From positions 1,178,001-1,242,000 of the forward strand of contig OZ244890.1 in the NCBI GenBank assembly GCA_965221455.1: DNA of 64,000 bases, written 5' to 3'. Positions 27,044 to 36,370 of this stretch are shown here, one piece after another. How positions within the stretch are numbered: the stretch's first letter is position 1; each line of letters begins with the position of its first letter. Below the pieces are notes generated by a model. The model saw only the letters and a program-made list of their open reading frames with translations, was not told where the DNA came from and did not search any database. Source of the stretch: SMWN01 sp965221455 (lineage in GTDB: Bacteria; Pseudomonadota; Gammaproteobacteria; Eutrophobiales; Eutrophobiaceae). The position numbers and the translations under genes were made by a program.

Positions 27044-30000
27044 CTATGTCCGGTATTTCCTGAAATTTTCAGCCTGCTCAAAAATTTCCTTGTAAACTTC
27101 ATCACGATCAATCGGCGGATAGTCATATTTTGCCAGCAGAATAATCAGATCAACTTTTAACTCTGCCTTAATATCGTTTCTTTGACTCCAATCCGTGTAT
27201 TTCGCTTTATCATCCACCACTTTCTTGACTTCTCTTGCCAGGAGCACAAGGCGATCATCCGGATAGCTGAAATCATATTTTTGCGCAAGTTCCTTGAGAA
27301 TGTCGTAAAACGCCTTTTCCTCAAAATCAATGCCAAGATCAGAGAAAGATGCCCATTCTTTTTTTATTGCATGATACAACCCGATAATTTCATCGGTAAA
27401 CTCTTCCAATACTTCGCTGCGAAGTACATCCTGTTCCTTGCGCTCATTGTATCTGGCAACCAATGAATGAAATTTTTCAGAAAAATCCACTCCTTTAACC
27501 TTATTGGTCTTTTTGAAATCCTCAATGACTTTTGTAAGCAATTGCTGGAGCAACTTGATCCTGGTATTGGGTAATTTGATTTTCTCAATTTTGGCGAGAT
27601 AATCCTCGTCAAAAATATCGACTTCGGTTGCCTGCTCATTCCCGAGTTTGAATATTTCCTCTACACCATCACTTTGCAGTGCATCCCTGATCATGTCTCT
27701 AACACGGGCGTTCATCTGCGCTGTATCAGGCGCGTTGCCTTTAGTGAGCTTGAATACAATAGTACGCACAGCAATATAAAAATGAATAAGATCACGCATT
27801 TGCTGCGTAATCTCCTCGCTACCACAGCAAATATCGAAAGCCGTTTTTAAACATTTTACCAACGACATAAAACGCTCTTCTGTTTGTTGAGTCATTTGCA
27901 CAAACTCAGCCGCCATATTCAAACATTCAAGCTGTTGCAGAGGTGACCCCGAGAAATAAAGTTGCTTGTCGAATTTATGAAATAATTTCTCAAGCAGATC
28001 GATATGGTCTTTGACCACCACAATTGATTGCTCAATGTCCTCGATATTTTGACTATCCATGTTGGAGTAATGCGCCAATGCCAGATTCATCTGGCGTTTA
28101 ATACCGATATAGTCAACGACCAACCCTTTTTCCTTGTCGGCATATTTGCGGTTGACGCGGGAAATGGTCTGAATCAGATTGTGTCGCTGTACCGGTTTGT
28201 CGATATAAATCGTATCCAGAAACGGCACATCAAAACCGGTGAGCCACATATCGACGACAATGGCGATCTTGAAGTTGGATTTTACCTGTTTAAACTGTCG
28301 GTCCAACTCCTTACGGTGCTGCTTGTCGCCGAGCATCTTATATAACGCTTCAGGATCATCCTTACTGCGAGTCATGATCATTTTCAGCCGCTGCATGGGC
28401 TTGATTTTCCGGCGTTCCTGGTCAGTCAGTTCCACGTCCGGGTCGGCGACTTTTACCTCCGCCCACGCCGGTCGCAAAGCTATCACCGTCTGATAAAACG
28501 CATAGGCAATCGGCCGCGAGCTACACACAAACATGGCTTTGCCCTTAACGGTCGCGCCTTCAAGAATACGCCTCTCGTAATGGTCAACAAAATCAGTGGC
28601 CAATGCCTGAACACGATCCGGATCGCCCAGAATGGTATTCATCCGTGCCGTGGTTTTTTTACTTTCTTCTATGGCGTAATCACTGGTGCCATCTGCTGCA
28701 CATTGCTCATAGTAATCTTCAATTTCTTCAAGTTTGCCATTATCCAGCAACACTTTGGCGGCGCGGCCCTCATAGACAATACGCACCGTGATTTCATCTC
28801 TTACGGATTCCGTCATGGTATAGGCATCAACCACATCGCCGAATACATCCAGAGTTGCATCAATAGGCGTGCCCGTGAAACCGACATAAATGGCGTTAGG
28901 CAAAGAGTCATGTAAATACTTCGCGAAACCATAGCGATGTTGCACACCATCAGAAGTGATTTTAATTTTTTCATCCAGATTGATCTGACTGCGGTGGGCT
29001 TCATCAGAAATACAAATCACATTATTGCGATCGGTCAACAGCTCAGTGTCTTCAGTAAATTTATGTATAGTCGTGAGAAATACCCCGCCGCTATCACGAC
29101 CTTTGAGTTGTGCCCCTAAATCTTCACGGCTGGTCACACTGATAATATTTTCATCGCCGACATAGCTTTTGGCGTTGGTGAATTGAGCCGCAAGCTGATC
29201 ATCCAGATCCGTGCGATCAGTAATCAACACAATGGTCGGGCTGGCAAACTCAACACTGCGCATCAGCAGGCGCGTCAGGAACAACATTGTGAAACTCTTG
29301 CCGCAACCGGTGGCACCAAAATAAGTACCGCCCTTACCATCGCCCTCAGGTTGTCGATGTTGCAGAATATTCCGATACAACTTGTTCGCTGCATAATATT
29401 GCGGATGACGACAGAATATTTTCTCCTCCTTTCTGGAAGTGTCCGGAAAATAAATAAAGTTACGGATAATGTCGCGCAACCGGTGCTTGTTAAACATGCC
29501 CTCAATCATCGTGAACAGGGAGTCAATACCATCTTTTTCCAAACTTTCATTGCCATCAATTTTGCGCCAGGCATAGAAAAACTCATAGGAAGCAAAGAAA
29601 GAACCCGCTTTATTATTGACACCGTCACTGATCACGCAAAACGCATTGTATTTAAACAACTCGGGAATATCGCGTTTATAACGGATCGTCAACTGCACAT
29701 AAGCATCATGAATCGTCGCGTCTTCGCGAATAGCCGACTTAAACTCAAAAACCACCAATGGCAGACCATTAATAAATAAAATCGCATCGGGGATACGCAG
29801 TTCAGAGCCGATGATTTCAAACTGATTCACCAGCTTGTAAATATTGCCATCGCCGCCGTAATCTCCTGACTCATCGGCGACTGTATCCAATGTTGCAGGA
29901 TCGGGCATGGAAAAAGCTGTCAGTCCCTCATAGTCGAGCAACTGCACATACAGGTCTTTTTGATTGCGGTCTTCACGTCGCAATAAAAAGCCATCCGCCA

Positions 30001-30256
30001 CCATCTTCATGATGGTTTTATTGCTCTGATACAAATCAGGGGCTGGCAGACTCTCCAGCCTGCGGATAATACCGTTTATCTCTGATACGGTAATGCCATC
30101 ACCGGCGTACCGATTTTTTAGAAACTGCCGCAGATCATCCTTGAGCAGAACATCTGTAGCATCGCGGGAAAGCGTGTTACCTGGTATATGGGGAATATGT
30201 TGCTTGAGAAACAGCTCGATAATGGCTTGTTCCAGGGAGGCTTCGGTGAATTTCAT
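27044..30256 (-). CDS. hsdR: Type I restriction endonuclease, R subunit
   Basis: HsdR is the ATP-driven translocase and nuclease of a type I RM complex. The 1070-residue protein has a PD-ExK nuclease core (Asp157, then E171-x-K173 in LVVFEFKSA), a helicase Walker A motif (FGATGCGKSFTML) near residue 310, a DEAH box (CISDEAHRSQ) and motif III (YVGFTGTPID). QTISRVNRKYADKEKG lies in the second RecA fold. Its ATG overlaps the stop of the PIN-domain gene by four bases, so it is translated as the last gene of the island operon. It appears intact. Confidence 0.95.
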   Translation of the reverse strand: MKFTEASLEQAIIELFLKQHIPHIPGNTLSRDATDVLLKDDLRQFLKNRYAGDGITVSEINGIIRRLESLPAPDLYQSNKTIMKMVADGFLLRREDRNQKDLYVQLLDYEGLTAFSMPDPATLDTVADESGDYGGDGNIYKLVNQFEIIGSELRIPDAILFINGLPLVVFEFKSAIREDATIHDAYVQLTIRYKRDIPELFKYNAFCVISDGVNNKAGSFFASYEFFYAWRKIDGNESLEKDGIDSLFTMIEGMFNKHRLRDIIRNFIYFPDTSRKEEKIFCRHPQYYAANKLYRNILQHRQPEGDGKGGTYFGATGCGKSFTMLFLTRLLMRSVEFASPTIVLITDRTDLDDQLAAQFTNAKSYVGDENIISVTSREDLGAQLKGRDSGGVFLTTIHKFTEDTELLTDRNNVICISDEAHRSQINLDEKIKITSDGVQHRYGFAKYLHDSLPNAIYVGFTGTPIDATLDVFGDVVDAYTMTESVRDEITVRIVYEGRAAKVLLDNGKLEEIEDYYEQCAADGTSDYAIEESKKTTARMNTILGDPDRVQALATDFVDHYERRILEGATVKGKAMFVCSSRPIAYAFYQTVIALRPAWAEVKVADPDVELTDQERRKIKPMQRLKMIMTRSKDDPEALYKMLGDKQHRKELDRQFKQVKSNFKIAIVVDMWLTGFDVPFLDTIYIDKPVQRHNLIQTISRVNRKYADKEKGLVVDYIGIKRQMNLALAHYSNMDSQNIEDIEQSIVVVKDHIDLLEKLFHKFDKQLYFSGSPLQQLECLNMAAEFVQMTQQTEERFMSLVKCLKTAFDICCGSEEITQQMRDLIHFYIAVRTIVFKLTKGNAPDTAQMNARVRDMIRDALQSDGVEEIFKLGNEQATEVDIFDEDYLAKIEKIKLPNTRIKLLQQLLTKVIEDFKKTNKVKGVDFSEKFHSLVARYNERKEQDVLRSEVLEEFTDEIIGLYHAIKKEWASFSDLGIDFEEKAFYDILKELAQKYDFSYPDDRLVLLAREVKKVVDDKAKYTDWSQRNDIKAELKVDLIILLAKYDYPPIDRDEVYKEIFEQAENFRKYRT

Positions 30257-30726
30257 ACACCTGGTTGACTTAAATTGATTTGTTTTGATCGCAAGATATC
30301 AAAAATGCCATAGTTATATTCAACCTCAAATTCATTACATACATTAGGAATCTTAATTTTTGTTGAATCATCACCGACCAGCACTTCATTGCTCACAATG
30401 GTTGCTCCCGCAGCACTTGCTGTAGATATTAATAAGGGATCAGCTTTAGCTAAAAAAGCATCAGTTTCTGCTGGATTGTCATATTTATCTTGAACATATG
30501 TTGCTATATCACGCATCAATTCACTAACAGTATTTAGTTCACGGACATTTTGGATTAACTTGTATAAATCGTCAGTGCCAGCTTTTATTTCTTCTTTTAC
30601 TTGTGAGATTGTATATATGTCCTCGTCATTTTCTAACCATTGCCAAAAACTGGATACAATCTTGTCATTATAGTATCTATGGTAGGCTTCAATAAAAATA
30701 TTTGAATCCAGTAAATATTGCATCAT
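30253..30726 (-). CDS. PIN-domain protein, DUF4411-like
   Basis: A 157-residue protein starting MMQYLLDSNIFIEAYHRYY, where the Asp of LLDSN is the first PIN acidic residue. Further acids occur in QVKEEIKAG and KADPLLISTA; IVSNEV follows. I place the start at 30726 because ATGA overlaps the stop of the upstream protease gene. PIN proteins are typically ribonucleases and often toxins. DUF4411-type PIN genes are commonly paired with an XRE-ImmA/IrrE partner, as here, giving a toxin-antitoxin-like module inside the RM operon. It overlaps hsdR by four bases. Confidence 0.85.
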   Translation of the reverse strand: MMQYLLDSNIFIEAYHRYYNDKIVSSFWQWLENDEDIYTISQVKEEIKAGTDDLYKLIQNVRELNTVSELMRDIATYVQDKYDNPAETDAFLAKADPLLISTASAAGATIVSNEVLVGDDSTKIKIPNVCNEFEVEYNYGIFDILRSKQINLSQPGV

Positions 30727-31853
30727 ATAGCCTGTATATTTTTGCAATATTCGTTAAAAGTTTTATCTCCCAGACCTGTTAACCTGTAAGCATCACGATA
30801 AAGTACCTTGCCTGCCAGCGTGTAGTTAATGACGGTATTCAGAAAATTTTCTCCACCAGCCCTGAACTTAACATTGTTATAAAAATCACCTCCGCTACCC
30901 TGATGCTGATTACCCCGTTCATCAGCATTAAACTCTTCCCAGCACTGATTAAAATAGCCCTGATCAATCAAATCCAGGTGTCTGGCTTTAACAAGAATCA
31001 CAAAACGACTCACTTTAAATTTTTTTGCAATTTCCTCCTCTTTTCCTTGTTGGTACACTGTCCCTAACTGCTCTGCCGGAACCAGAACCTCCGCCGCTAT
31101 CCTGTTGCATTCCTGTTCCATGCCTTTATTGAAAGTGTCATCCAGGCCACTTTCACCCAAAAAAAGATGTGCCAGTTCGTGAATAATGGTAAAAATCTGC
31201 CCTGCTTTGGCATCTTTACCATTAATAAAAACAAGCGGTGCAAATTCATCATACAGAGCGAAGCCCCTAAACTCTTCTGGATTAAGTGGTCTGTGCGTAT
31301 TGTTACCGACAACACCATTTCTAATCACAATAAACCCTTGTTGGTCCAATGTTGTAATAATCTCCCCCAAAAACTTCTCGTAATGCCTTGTCTCGCTCCT
31401 CAGCTTGTCTATTTCCAGTTTTTCCCTGATTAAAGATGCAATACCCTCCAGGGCACAAGTATTTTCTGTTCTCGCACCTGTTAAAACAGGGTCTATTGCT
31501 TCTTCTTCTCTTATCTCTTTTAACCAGGCTTGTTTTAATTGTGCATCATGCACAACTGCCAGAAGTTCCGGGCTGGGGGTAGATATTTCCTGATTATTCA
31601 GTGTCCTGAAATCGGGTATAGGGAGTTTTTCTTCAGGCGGTTCATCCAGAAACAGATAACCCAAAGGCACATATAATTTTTCCGCTATTTTTTCTACTTG
31701 CTTGAGGTTGGGAAATTCATTGCCCGTTTCCCAGGCATCAAGTGTGTCAGCTTTTATCCCCAGTTTTTTTGCGGCAGACTCCATGGGAAGATGATGCCTT
31801 TCCCTTGCCCATGTGATCAAATTTTGATTGATTAACTGTGCCATTTCATCCAC
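30723..31853 (-). CDS. XRE helix-turn-helix / ImmA-IrrE metallopeptidase fusion
   Basis: The 376-residue protein has an N-terminal XRE-type helix-turn-helix (MESAAKKLGIKADTLDAWE) and a central zinc-peptidase domain with the HExxH motif in IIHELAHLFLG (about residue 225) and a downstream EQECNRIAAEVLVP that would supply the third ligand. ImmA/IrrE proteins cleave repressors or act with toxin partners. It overlaps the PIN gene by four bases, so the two form one unit. An alternative start three codons in (MAQLINQNL) is possible. The family pairing suggests it controls, or is the antitoxin of, the PIN protein. Confidence 0.88.
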   Translation of the reverse strand: MDEMAQLINQNLITWARERHHLPMESAAKKLGIKADTLDAWETGNEFPNLKQVEKIAEKLYVPLGYLFLDEPPEEKLPIPDFRTLNNQEISTPSPELLAVVHDAQLKQAWLKEIREEEAIDPVLTGARTENTCALEGIASLIREKLEIDKLRSETRHYEKFLGEIITTLDQQGFIVIRNGVVGNNTHRPLNPEEFRGFALYDEFAPLVFINGKDAKAGQIFTIIHELAHLFLGESGLDDTFNKGMEQECNRIAAEVLVPAEQLGTVYQQGKEEEIAKKFKVSRFVILVKARHLDLIDQGYFNQCWEEFNADERGNQHQGSGGDFYNNVKFRAGGENFLNTVINYTLAGKVLYRDAYRLTGLGDKTFNEYCKNIQAI

Positions 31854-31884
31854 TACTCACACACCGGAACAAGATAGATTCTTG

Positions 31885-32018
31885 TTATTTTTTTGTGATC
31901 AATTCAACATCACCAGTCCTGATTTTACCTGAAATAAGTTTTGGGAGTAAGGTGCTGCGGGGTTGGGTGAGAGCTTTCAGAGTGTTTTTTTCATCTGAAT
32001 TGCTCGCTTGCGATTAAA
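31885..32018 (-). pseudogene. Decayed hsdS C-terminal end
   Basis: About 44 codons ending at a TAA (31885-31887) read TLLPKLISGKIRTGDVELI. They match the intact HsdS end (ILLPKLISGKIRIGDSVI at 34300-34360). The match starts abruptly just after an in-frame stop and has no body. It is the tail of a second specificity subunit left between the membrane-protein gene and the protease gene, and is the partner scar of the hsdS beginning at 37521-37592. Confidence 0.75.
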
Positions 32019-32123
32019 TTTTTAATCAGAATGTTTGGAGAATTGCGGGGTGGCTTGCTACTCGGTACGTGGGGGATAGTTTGTTTTTGGATTGGATCGA
32101 TAATGGTTTGTGTTCGGTGAACT

Positions 32124-33230
32124 TCACTTAAATAAAACAAAATAAAAAATAATAACGCCAAATAATACATTTGCTGCCACATTCATGTGTTTGTATGATT
32201 TCAAAAAACTAACAAAACTATCAAGTTTATCAGTCATTTTGTTTTGGGTGTCTTCAAGTTCTCTTTCATCAATACCAGATTTTTGTTGTATTAATTTTAT
32301 ATTTTCAATACAGCTATCTTTCATTTCATTAGTATTCTCAATCATCAAGGATATATCTCTAAAAGAATATATAGATACAAAAATAATTAATACCAATAAA
32401 AACAATAAAATAGAAGCTACATCTGAAAAGCGAGAAATTAAAAAAATATATACACCTATTTGAACAGGCAGATTACTTATTTTGCTTAGAAAGTCTGATA
32501 AAAATAATTGATAATTTTTAAGATATTCATCTTTTGAATGATTAAGTCCCTTGGTAAATTCTTCAAATGAGAATTTGTTTTTATACAAACTGTAGTTTCT
32601 ATTAGCATCTTCAAAAATGATATCTATATTTTTAATTGCATAAGAAAAACGATCCTGTAAAGATTCATTATAAGAAATATCGATAAATGCATCTTTGAAA
32701 AAACTTATAAAATCTTCGTTATTATTTATTAAATTTTCAATTTGATTAAAAGTTTCCTGGCTAAAAGCAGTATCATCAAAATGATCAATCTGTTTCCCTG
32801 AATAACCGACCTGAAGTTTACCCTTGTCGGCAGATAATAAAATAAATTCCTCATTTAAATCAGCAAAATAATCAGCAATTTTTTGAAATATATTATTATA
32901 TTTGTACCAAATTCTGATATTTTCTATAAATTGATTTCTGTGATTACCTGTCTTTTCCCAAAATATAGTGTCCTCTATGATCAGAATATTCTTATCAAAT
33001 GAAGAGTCCCTACAATATACCAGGGCATCTTCTTTAGTTTTACAAATAAGTAATTGTCCTTGCTCGTCTAATTTGATATTAATGCCTTCTTTGGTACTCT
33101 CAAAATTTAGCCTAAGTCTAGTTAAATCTTCTTGTTTATCCTCTAAAGATTTCGACGTAATTTCTAATTTGTTCTTAGAAGAATTGTCATCAATATTAAG
33201 GATTTTAAGTATTTCGGTAAAATTATTCAT
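32124..33230 (-). CDS. Uncharacterised C-terminal membrane protein, partner of the NdpA-like gene
   Basis: A 368-residue protein of no family I recognise. The N-terminal 240 residues are soluble, acidic and predicted helical (KNKLEITSKSLEDKQEDLTR; AFIDISYNESLQDRFSYAI). Two hydrophobic helices follow (IGVYIFLISRF and ILLFLLVLIIFVSIY), then a charged helix and a last membrane segment at the very C-terminus (VLFGVIIFYFVLF). Its ATG lies eight bases inside the NdpA-like gene, so the two are coupled. Base composition is very AT-rich compared with the flanking hsd genes, which suggests separate acquisition. A membrane effector tied to a nucleoid-binding partner is a reasonable but untested idea. 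Confidence 0.75.
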   Translation of the reverse strand: MNNFTEILKILNIDDNSSKNKLEITSKSLEDKQEDLTRLRLNFESTKEGINIKLDEQGQLLICKTKEDALVYCRDSSFDKNILIIEDTIFWEKTGNHRNQFIENIRIWYKYNNIFQKIADYFADLNEEFILLSADKGKLQVGYSGKQIDHFDDTAFSQETFNQIENLINNNEDFISFFKDAFIDISYNESLQDRFSYAIKNIDIIFEDANRNYSLYKNKFSFEEFTKGLNHSKDEYLKNYQLFLSDFLSKISNLPVQIGVYIFLISRFSDVASILLFLLVLIIFVSIYSFRDISLMIENTNEMKDSCIENIKLIQQKSGIDERELEDTQNKMTDKLDSFVSFLKSYKHMNVAANVLFGVIIFYFVLFK

Positions 33231-34194
33231 CTATCTGTGCATTAATTTCTTGAACAAGAGATGGTGAATTAATTATTAATTTGTCATCTCTGATATCTAT
33301 CGAATCGCCAATTTTTTCTCTACCAAAAGAGACATTAATACCATCCGTATTGGCGATAATTTTAAAAAATTTCTTAATATTCCCCTTGCTCATTTTGAAT
33401 TCATTATCTATATCTATATTATTTTCATTACAGTAATTTATTAGATGTGTATCATCTCCAAATACTGATGAACTAAGTGCTGTTAAATCAACTATGTTGT
33501 TGATTGCATTATTGGCAAACTCTCCTATCCTTCTTTTTAAATCTTCTCTATTATCAATGCCATCAGGCAAATCAATATTATTGGCAATTTTCATCAATGA
33601 ATTTGCATCCACACTTTCTGCTTGCTCATCATCAAGACTGATCCAATTATTAAAATATTTTGATATCTCTGTATTGCCTCTTATTAGAGAAACATATCGT
33701 TGTTTATTTTCTTCTAACTCAGCATTATTAAAAATATCTAAATTAATTCTCATCCCCATAGCTAGTTTATTTATCTCTAAATGAGTTACCGTATCTACAA
33801 CATAATAATAATTATCATGCCTTGTAATAAACCCCTCGGTGTTTCTTAGAATAAATACGGCTAAAAACTCATTTTGCACCTTATACTTTACAAATAAAAA
33901 ATATCCGCCTTTTGCTTGATGTAAATTGATCAGTTGAGTTTCAAGTGTTGTAATTAAATTACTTGAATCAACTAAAAAATCATTAGATGAGATAAAATTT
34001 CTAAAGCGAGAGTCAATTTTCAGTTTGGCTCTTTTGGGCATCTTATTTTTAAAGACATCATCCAATTTGTTCATCAATGAATTAATGTTTGGATTTGTAT
34101 TATCTAGTGTTTGGTCGCTTAAATTAATACTAGGTGAAGAGTTTGTATCTTTAATAATCTCATGTATAACAGCGTTTTGTATTTCTAGACTCAT
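33223..34194 (-). CDS. NdpA/YejK-like nucleoid-associated protein
   Basis: A 323-residue protein resembling the 37-kDa nucleoid-associated family. It starts MSLEIQNAVIHEIIKD (E. coli YejK starts MSLDINQIALHQLIK) and has the mid-protein signature AKGGYFLFVKYKVQNEFLAV, followed by VTHLEINKLAMGMRINLDIF and RYVSLIRGNTEISKYFNNWI. YejK-type proteins associate with the nucleoid with unclear function. This copy is AT-rich and sits in a restriction island, 105 bases after hsdS and overlapping a membrane-protein gene by eight bases. That is not the housekeeping context, so a defence role is plausible. Confidence 0.8.
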   Translation of the reverse strand: MSLEIQNAVIHEIIKDTNSSPSINLSDQTLDNTNPNINSLMNKLDDVFKNKMPKRAKLKIDSRFRNFISSNDFLVDSSNLITTLETQLINLHQAKGGYFLFVKYKVQNEFLAVFILRNTEGFITRHDNYYYVVDTVTHLEINKLAMGMRINLDIFNNAELEENKQRYVSLIRGNTEISKYFNNWISLDDEQAESVDANSLMKIANNIDLPDGIDNREDLKRRIGEFANNAINNIVDLTALSSSVFGDDTHLINYCNENNIDIDNEFKMSKGNIKKFFKIIANTDGINVSFGREKIGDSIDIRDDKLIINSPSLVQEINAQIDE

Positions 34195-34299
34195 AATCAG
34201 ATTTCCTATGGCTTAATTCATATTATCCGTTTTTCAAACAATTCTAGATGCTAGCATGGGGTAATATTTTTTCTTTTCTTATTGTCACGATACACAAAT

Positions 34300-35976
34300 T
34301 TATATAACAGAATCTCCAATCCTGATTTTACCGCTGATGAGTTTGGGGAGTAAGATATCGCGGAGTTGGGTTAGGGTTTTCTTTTGTTTAGATTGTTTGG
34401 AAATTTTTTGAAATATAGGGTAAGTAAATTGCTTGAACTGCTGTAGCAAAGGTTCTTTTACTGGTAGTGTCAGGTAATAACTCTCAAAGCAAGAATTTTG
34501 AACTCGTTGTCTACCTGATGATCCAATCATACTTTTTTCGCAGTGCTTTCTAAAACTGTGATACCTAGCAAGGCAAGCAATGTATTCTGTACTTATATTC
34601 TGCTTGCCTCGTATGACTATGAATTCAGTAGATCCAAAACCAACAGAACATTTGTTTGATAAAAAATCAACCACTCCTGTTTTTCCATTTTGTAGGCAGG
34701 GAGTTATACGAGCTAATAGCACGTCACCATTCTGAAATTTTGAACCTCCTGTAAATGCTTTATTGACAACATCGCTAATTGAATAGCCTGTTTTTGGTAA
34801 TGCCTTCATATCTACATAGGAAGCTACTTGACCTTTACCAAGTTTAATACTGGGGTTGATTTGTAAAATCGCACTTGTTTTTTTCACCTCCCAACCTTTC
34901 GGTATCCAGCCCATTGTTTCGTGGTGTTCAAATTCGTTGGGAAACAGTTTGGTGATTTCAGGTGGCAAGGTTTTTAATGCCGGGTTCAGATTTTTTCTTT
35001 TGTTGGCGCGTTTTTGTAGTTTGTCGGGAATGGGGTTACCTGCTTGCAGGGCGTTGTCTATGACGGGATCGAAATTAATAAACCAGCTTTTGAATAGTGC
35101 CTGTGCCATCGCCTCCAGGGTTTTATTCATCTGGCGATTGAGTTCTATTTTGTCATCCAGACTGCCCAGGATACGGGCAATGGCTTTTTGTTCGGGGAGT
35201 GGGGGGAGGTTAAAATCATATTGCATTATTGCAGACTTATCGCCCCTGGGCATTTTGGTACCTTTAGAGGTTATGTCGGAATAATCAATAAATGTGTTAT
35301 CCGCCAGCACGTAGTATAAAAACTTTGAGTTGATGTTATCACAAGACTGAAAAACCAAAACATCGTTAGAGCAACCACCATTTCTAGTCGCATAATAGAC
35401 TTTCCTAAAATAAGTTCTAATATTTGAAAACAAAACATCTTTTGGGTTAATTTTTTTTACTTTTTGCGATGATGGGATTTTGTCTGCTATTGTTACTCCT
35501 CCCAGATTAGCTAGCATATTGTCTGTTGAAATGTAATCATCTTGGGTGATATCGCTAGTAAATACTTTTTCATCTCTATAGTTAGCCACATCCCCCAACC
35601 GCACCTCCCGCCACCCCTCTGGCAATTTTTCTTGTTTGGTTGAGTTGTTTTTTACTGTGTGTAGGGTGGGTAGTTTTACTTTGTCTTTGTCAATAATTTT
35701 GGCAAAGGTTGGGGTTATGGCGTGAGTGTCAACAATATCTACTCTCCAGGGCAGATCTGATTGTTCAAAGTCGCTTTCAAGGTCAAGTAGTATGTTGTGT
35801 TCTATTTTTTGCTGCCCTTCTAAAGCTAAATCCAGGTCAGAAGAGTCTTTTGTTTGCCATGTTGCACGACTACCAAATACCCAAACGGTGATGTTGTTTT
35901 GCAGGTGTTTGTGCAAAATATTTTGTACAATTTGTAGATGGTCTGGGCGGATGTCAACGACGGCGTTATCATTCAT
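34300..35976 (-). CDS. hsdS: MNT nucleotidyltransferase fused to type I specificity subunit HsdS
   Basis: A single 558-residue frame. Residues 1-125 are a minimal nucleotidyltransferase with the GSxxx..DxD motif (GSRATWQTKDSSDLDLAL). From LPEGWREVRLGDVANYRDE onward it is an HsdS with two target-recognition domains separated by a conserved helix (PLPEQKAIARILGSLDDKIE), a second TRD opening (MGWIPKGWEVKKTSAI), and the closing LRDILLPKLISGKIRIGD. I place the start at 35976, eight bases inside the upstream HEPN gene; a longer reading to 36123 would overlap HEPN extensively. MNT and HEPN normally form a separate antitoxin-toxin pair, so covalent attachment to HsdS is unusual. Confidence 0.88.
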   Translation of the reverse strand: MNDNAVVDIRPDHLQIVQNILHKHLQNNITVWVFGSRATWQTKDSSDLDLALEGQQKIEHNILLDLESDFEQSDLPWRVDIVDTHAITPTFAKIIDKDKVKLPTLHTVKNNSTKQEKLPEGWREVRLGDVANYRDEKVFTSDITQDDYISTDNMLANLGGVTIADKIPSSQKVKKINPKDVLFSNIRTYFRKVYYATRNGGCSNDVLVFQSCDNINSKFLYYVLADNTFIDYSDITSKGTKMPRGDKSAIMQYDFNLPPLPEQKAIARILGSLDDKIELNRQMNKTLEAMAQALFKSWFINFDPVIDNALQAGNPIPDKLQKRANKRKNLNPALKTLPPEITKLFPNEFEHHETMGWIPKGWEVKKTSAILQINPSIKLGKGQVASYVDMKALPKTGYSISDVVNKAFTGGSKFQNGDVLLARITPCLQNGKTGVVDFLSNKCSVGFGSTEFIVIRGKQNISTEYIACLARYHSFRKHCEKSMIGSSGRQRVQNSCFESYYLTLPVKEPLLQQFKQFTYPIFQKISKQSKQKKTLTQLRDILLPKLISGKIRIGDSVI

Positions 35977-36370
35977 TGCGCACTTTGAGTTGTTGTAAAA
36001 GATATTCTGCTTCCTGGTAAAATTCTGGAATAATTTCAAAAACCTTGATGGCTTTTTCTTCATCGTAAGCATGGCTTGTTGTGCCTCGTTGTTTACGGTA
36101 GTTTTTCCATTTGCTCCAGTCATTTAAGAGTAAAGATTTTTCGCACGCTTGACGAATGAGGTCTGGAAAAGACAAGGCGTCTATTTCGTTTGGGTTGGCA
36201 GACATTATTTCAAGCTGGCGTTTGAGCATTTTGTGAGATAACTCGTAGGTGTATTCAAATCTTTGAATACAGGCATCTCTGATAAATTTGCTTGTATTGT
36301 GTTCATATTCATCCAGTGCTTCTTTAAGAGATAATACGGCTTTATTCAGTGATGTTAAATCCAGTGGCAT
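35969..36370 (-). CDS. HEPN-domain protein, HepT / HI0074-like (copy 2)
   Basis: A 133-residue all-helical protein of the nucleotidyltransferase-substrate-binding family: IQRFEYTYELSHKMLKRQLE, then the R-x4-H motif in RGTTSHAYD near residue 100. In MntA-HepT systems the HEPN protein is an RNase toxin silenced by AMPylation on a tyrosine near this motif; the HxY arrangement (SHAYD) is present. Its ATG shares one base with the stop (TAATG) of a decayed hsdM tail, and it overlaps the MNT::HsdS start by eight bases. The antitoxin partner would therefore be the MNT domain of the fusion. Confidence 0.88.
   Translation of the reverse strand: MPLDLTSLNKAVLSLKEALDEYEHNTSKFIRDACIQRFEYTYELSHKMLKRQLEIMSANPNEIDALSFPDLIRQACEKSLLLNDWSKWKNYRKQRGTTSHAYDEEKAIKVFEIIPEFYQEAEYLLQQLKVRNE

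Noticed and set aside
35977..36123. Longer start for the MNT::HsdS fusion
   Set aside because: The extra 49 codons lie inside the HEPN gene in another frame and add no MNT-like sequence. The ATG at 35976 fits the MNT domain start and the usual overlap.
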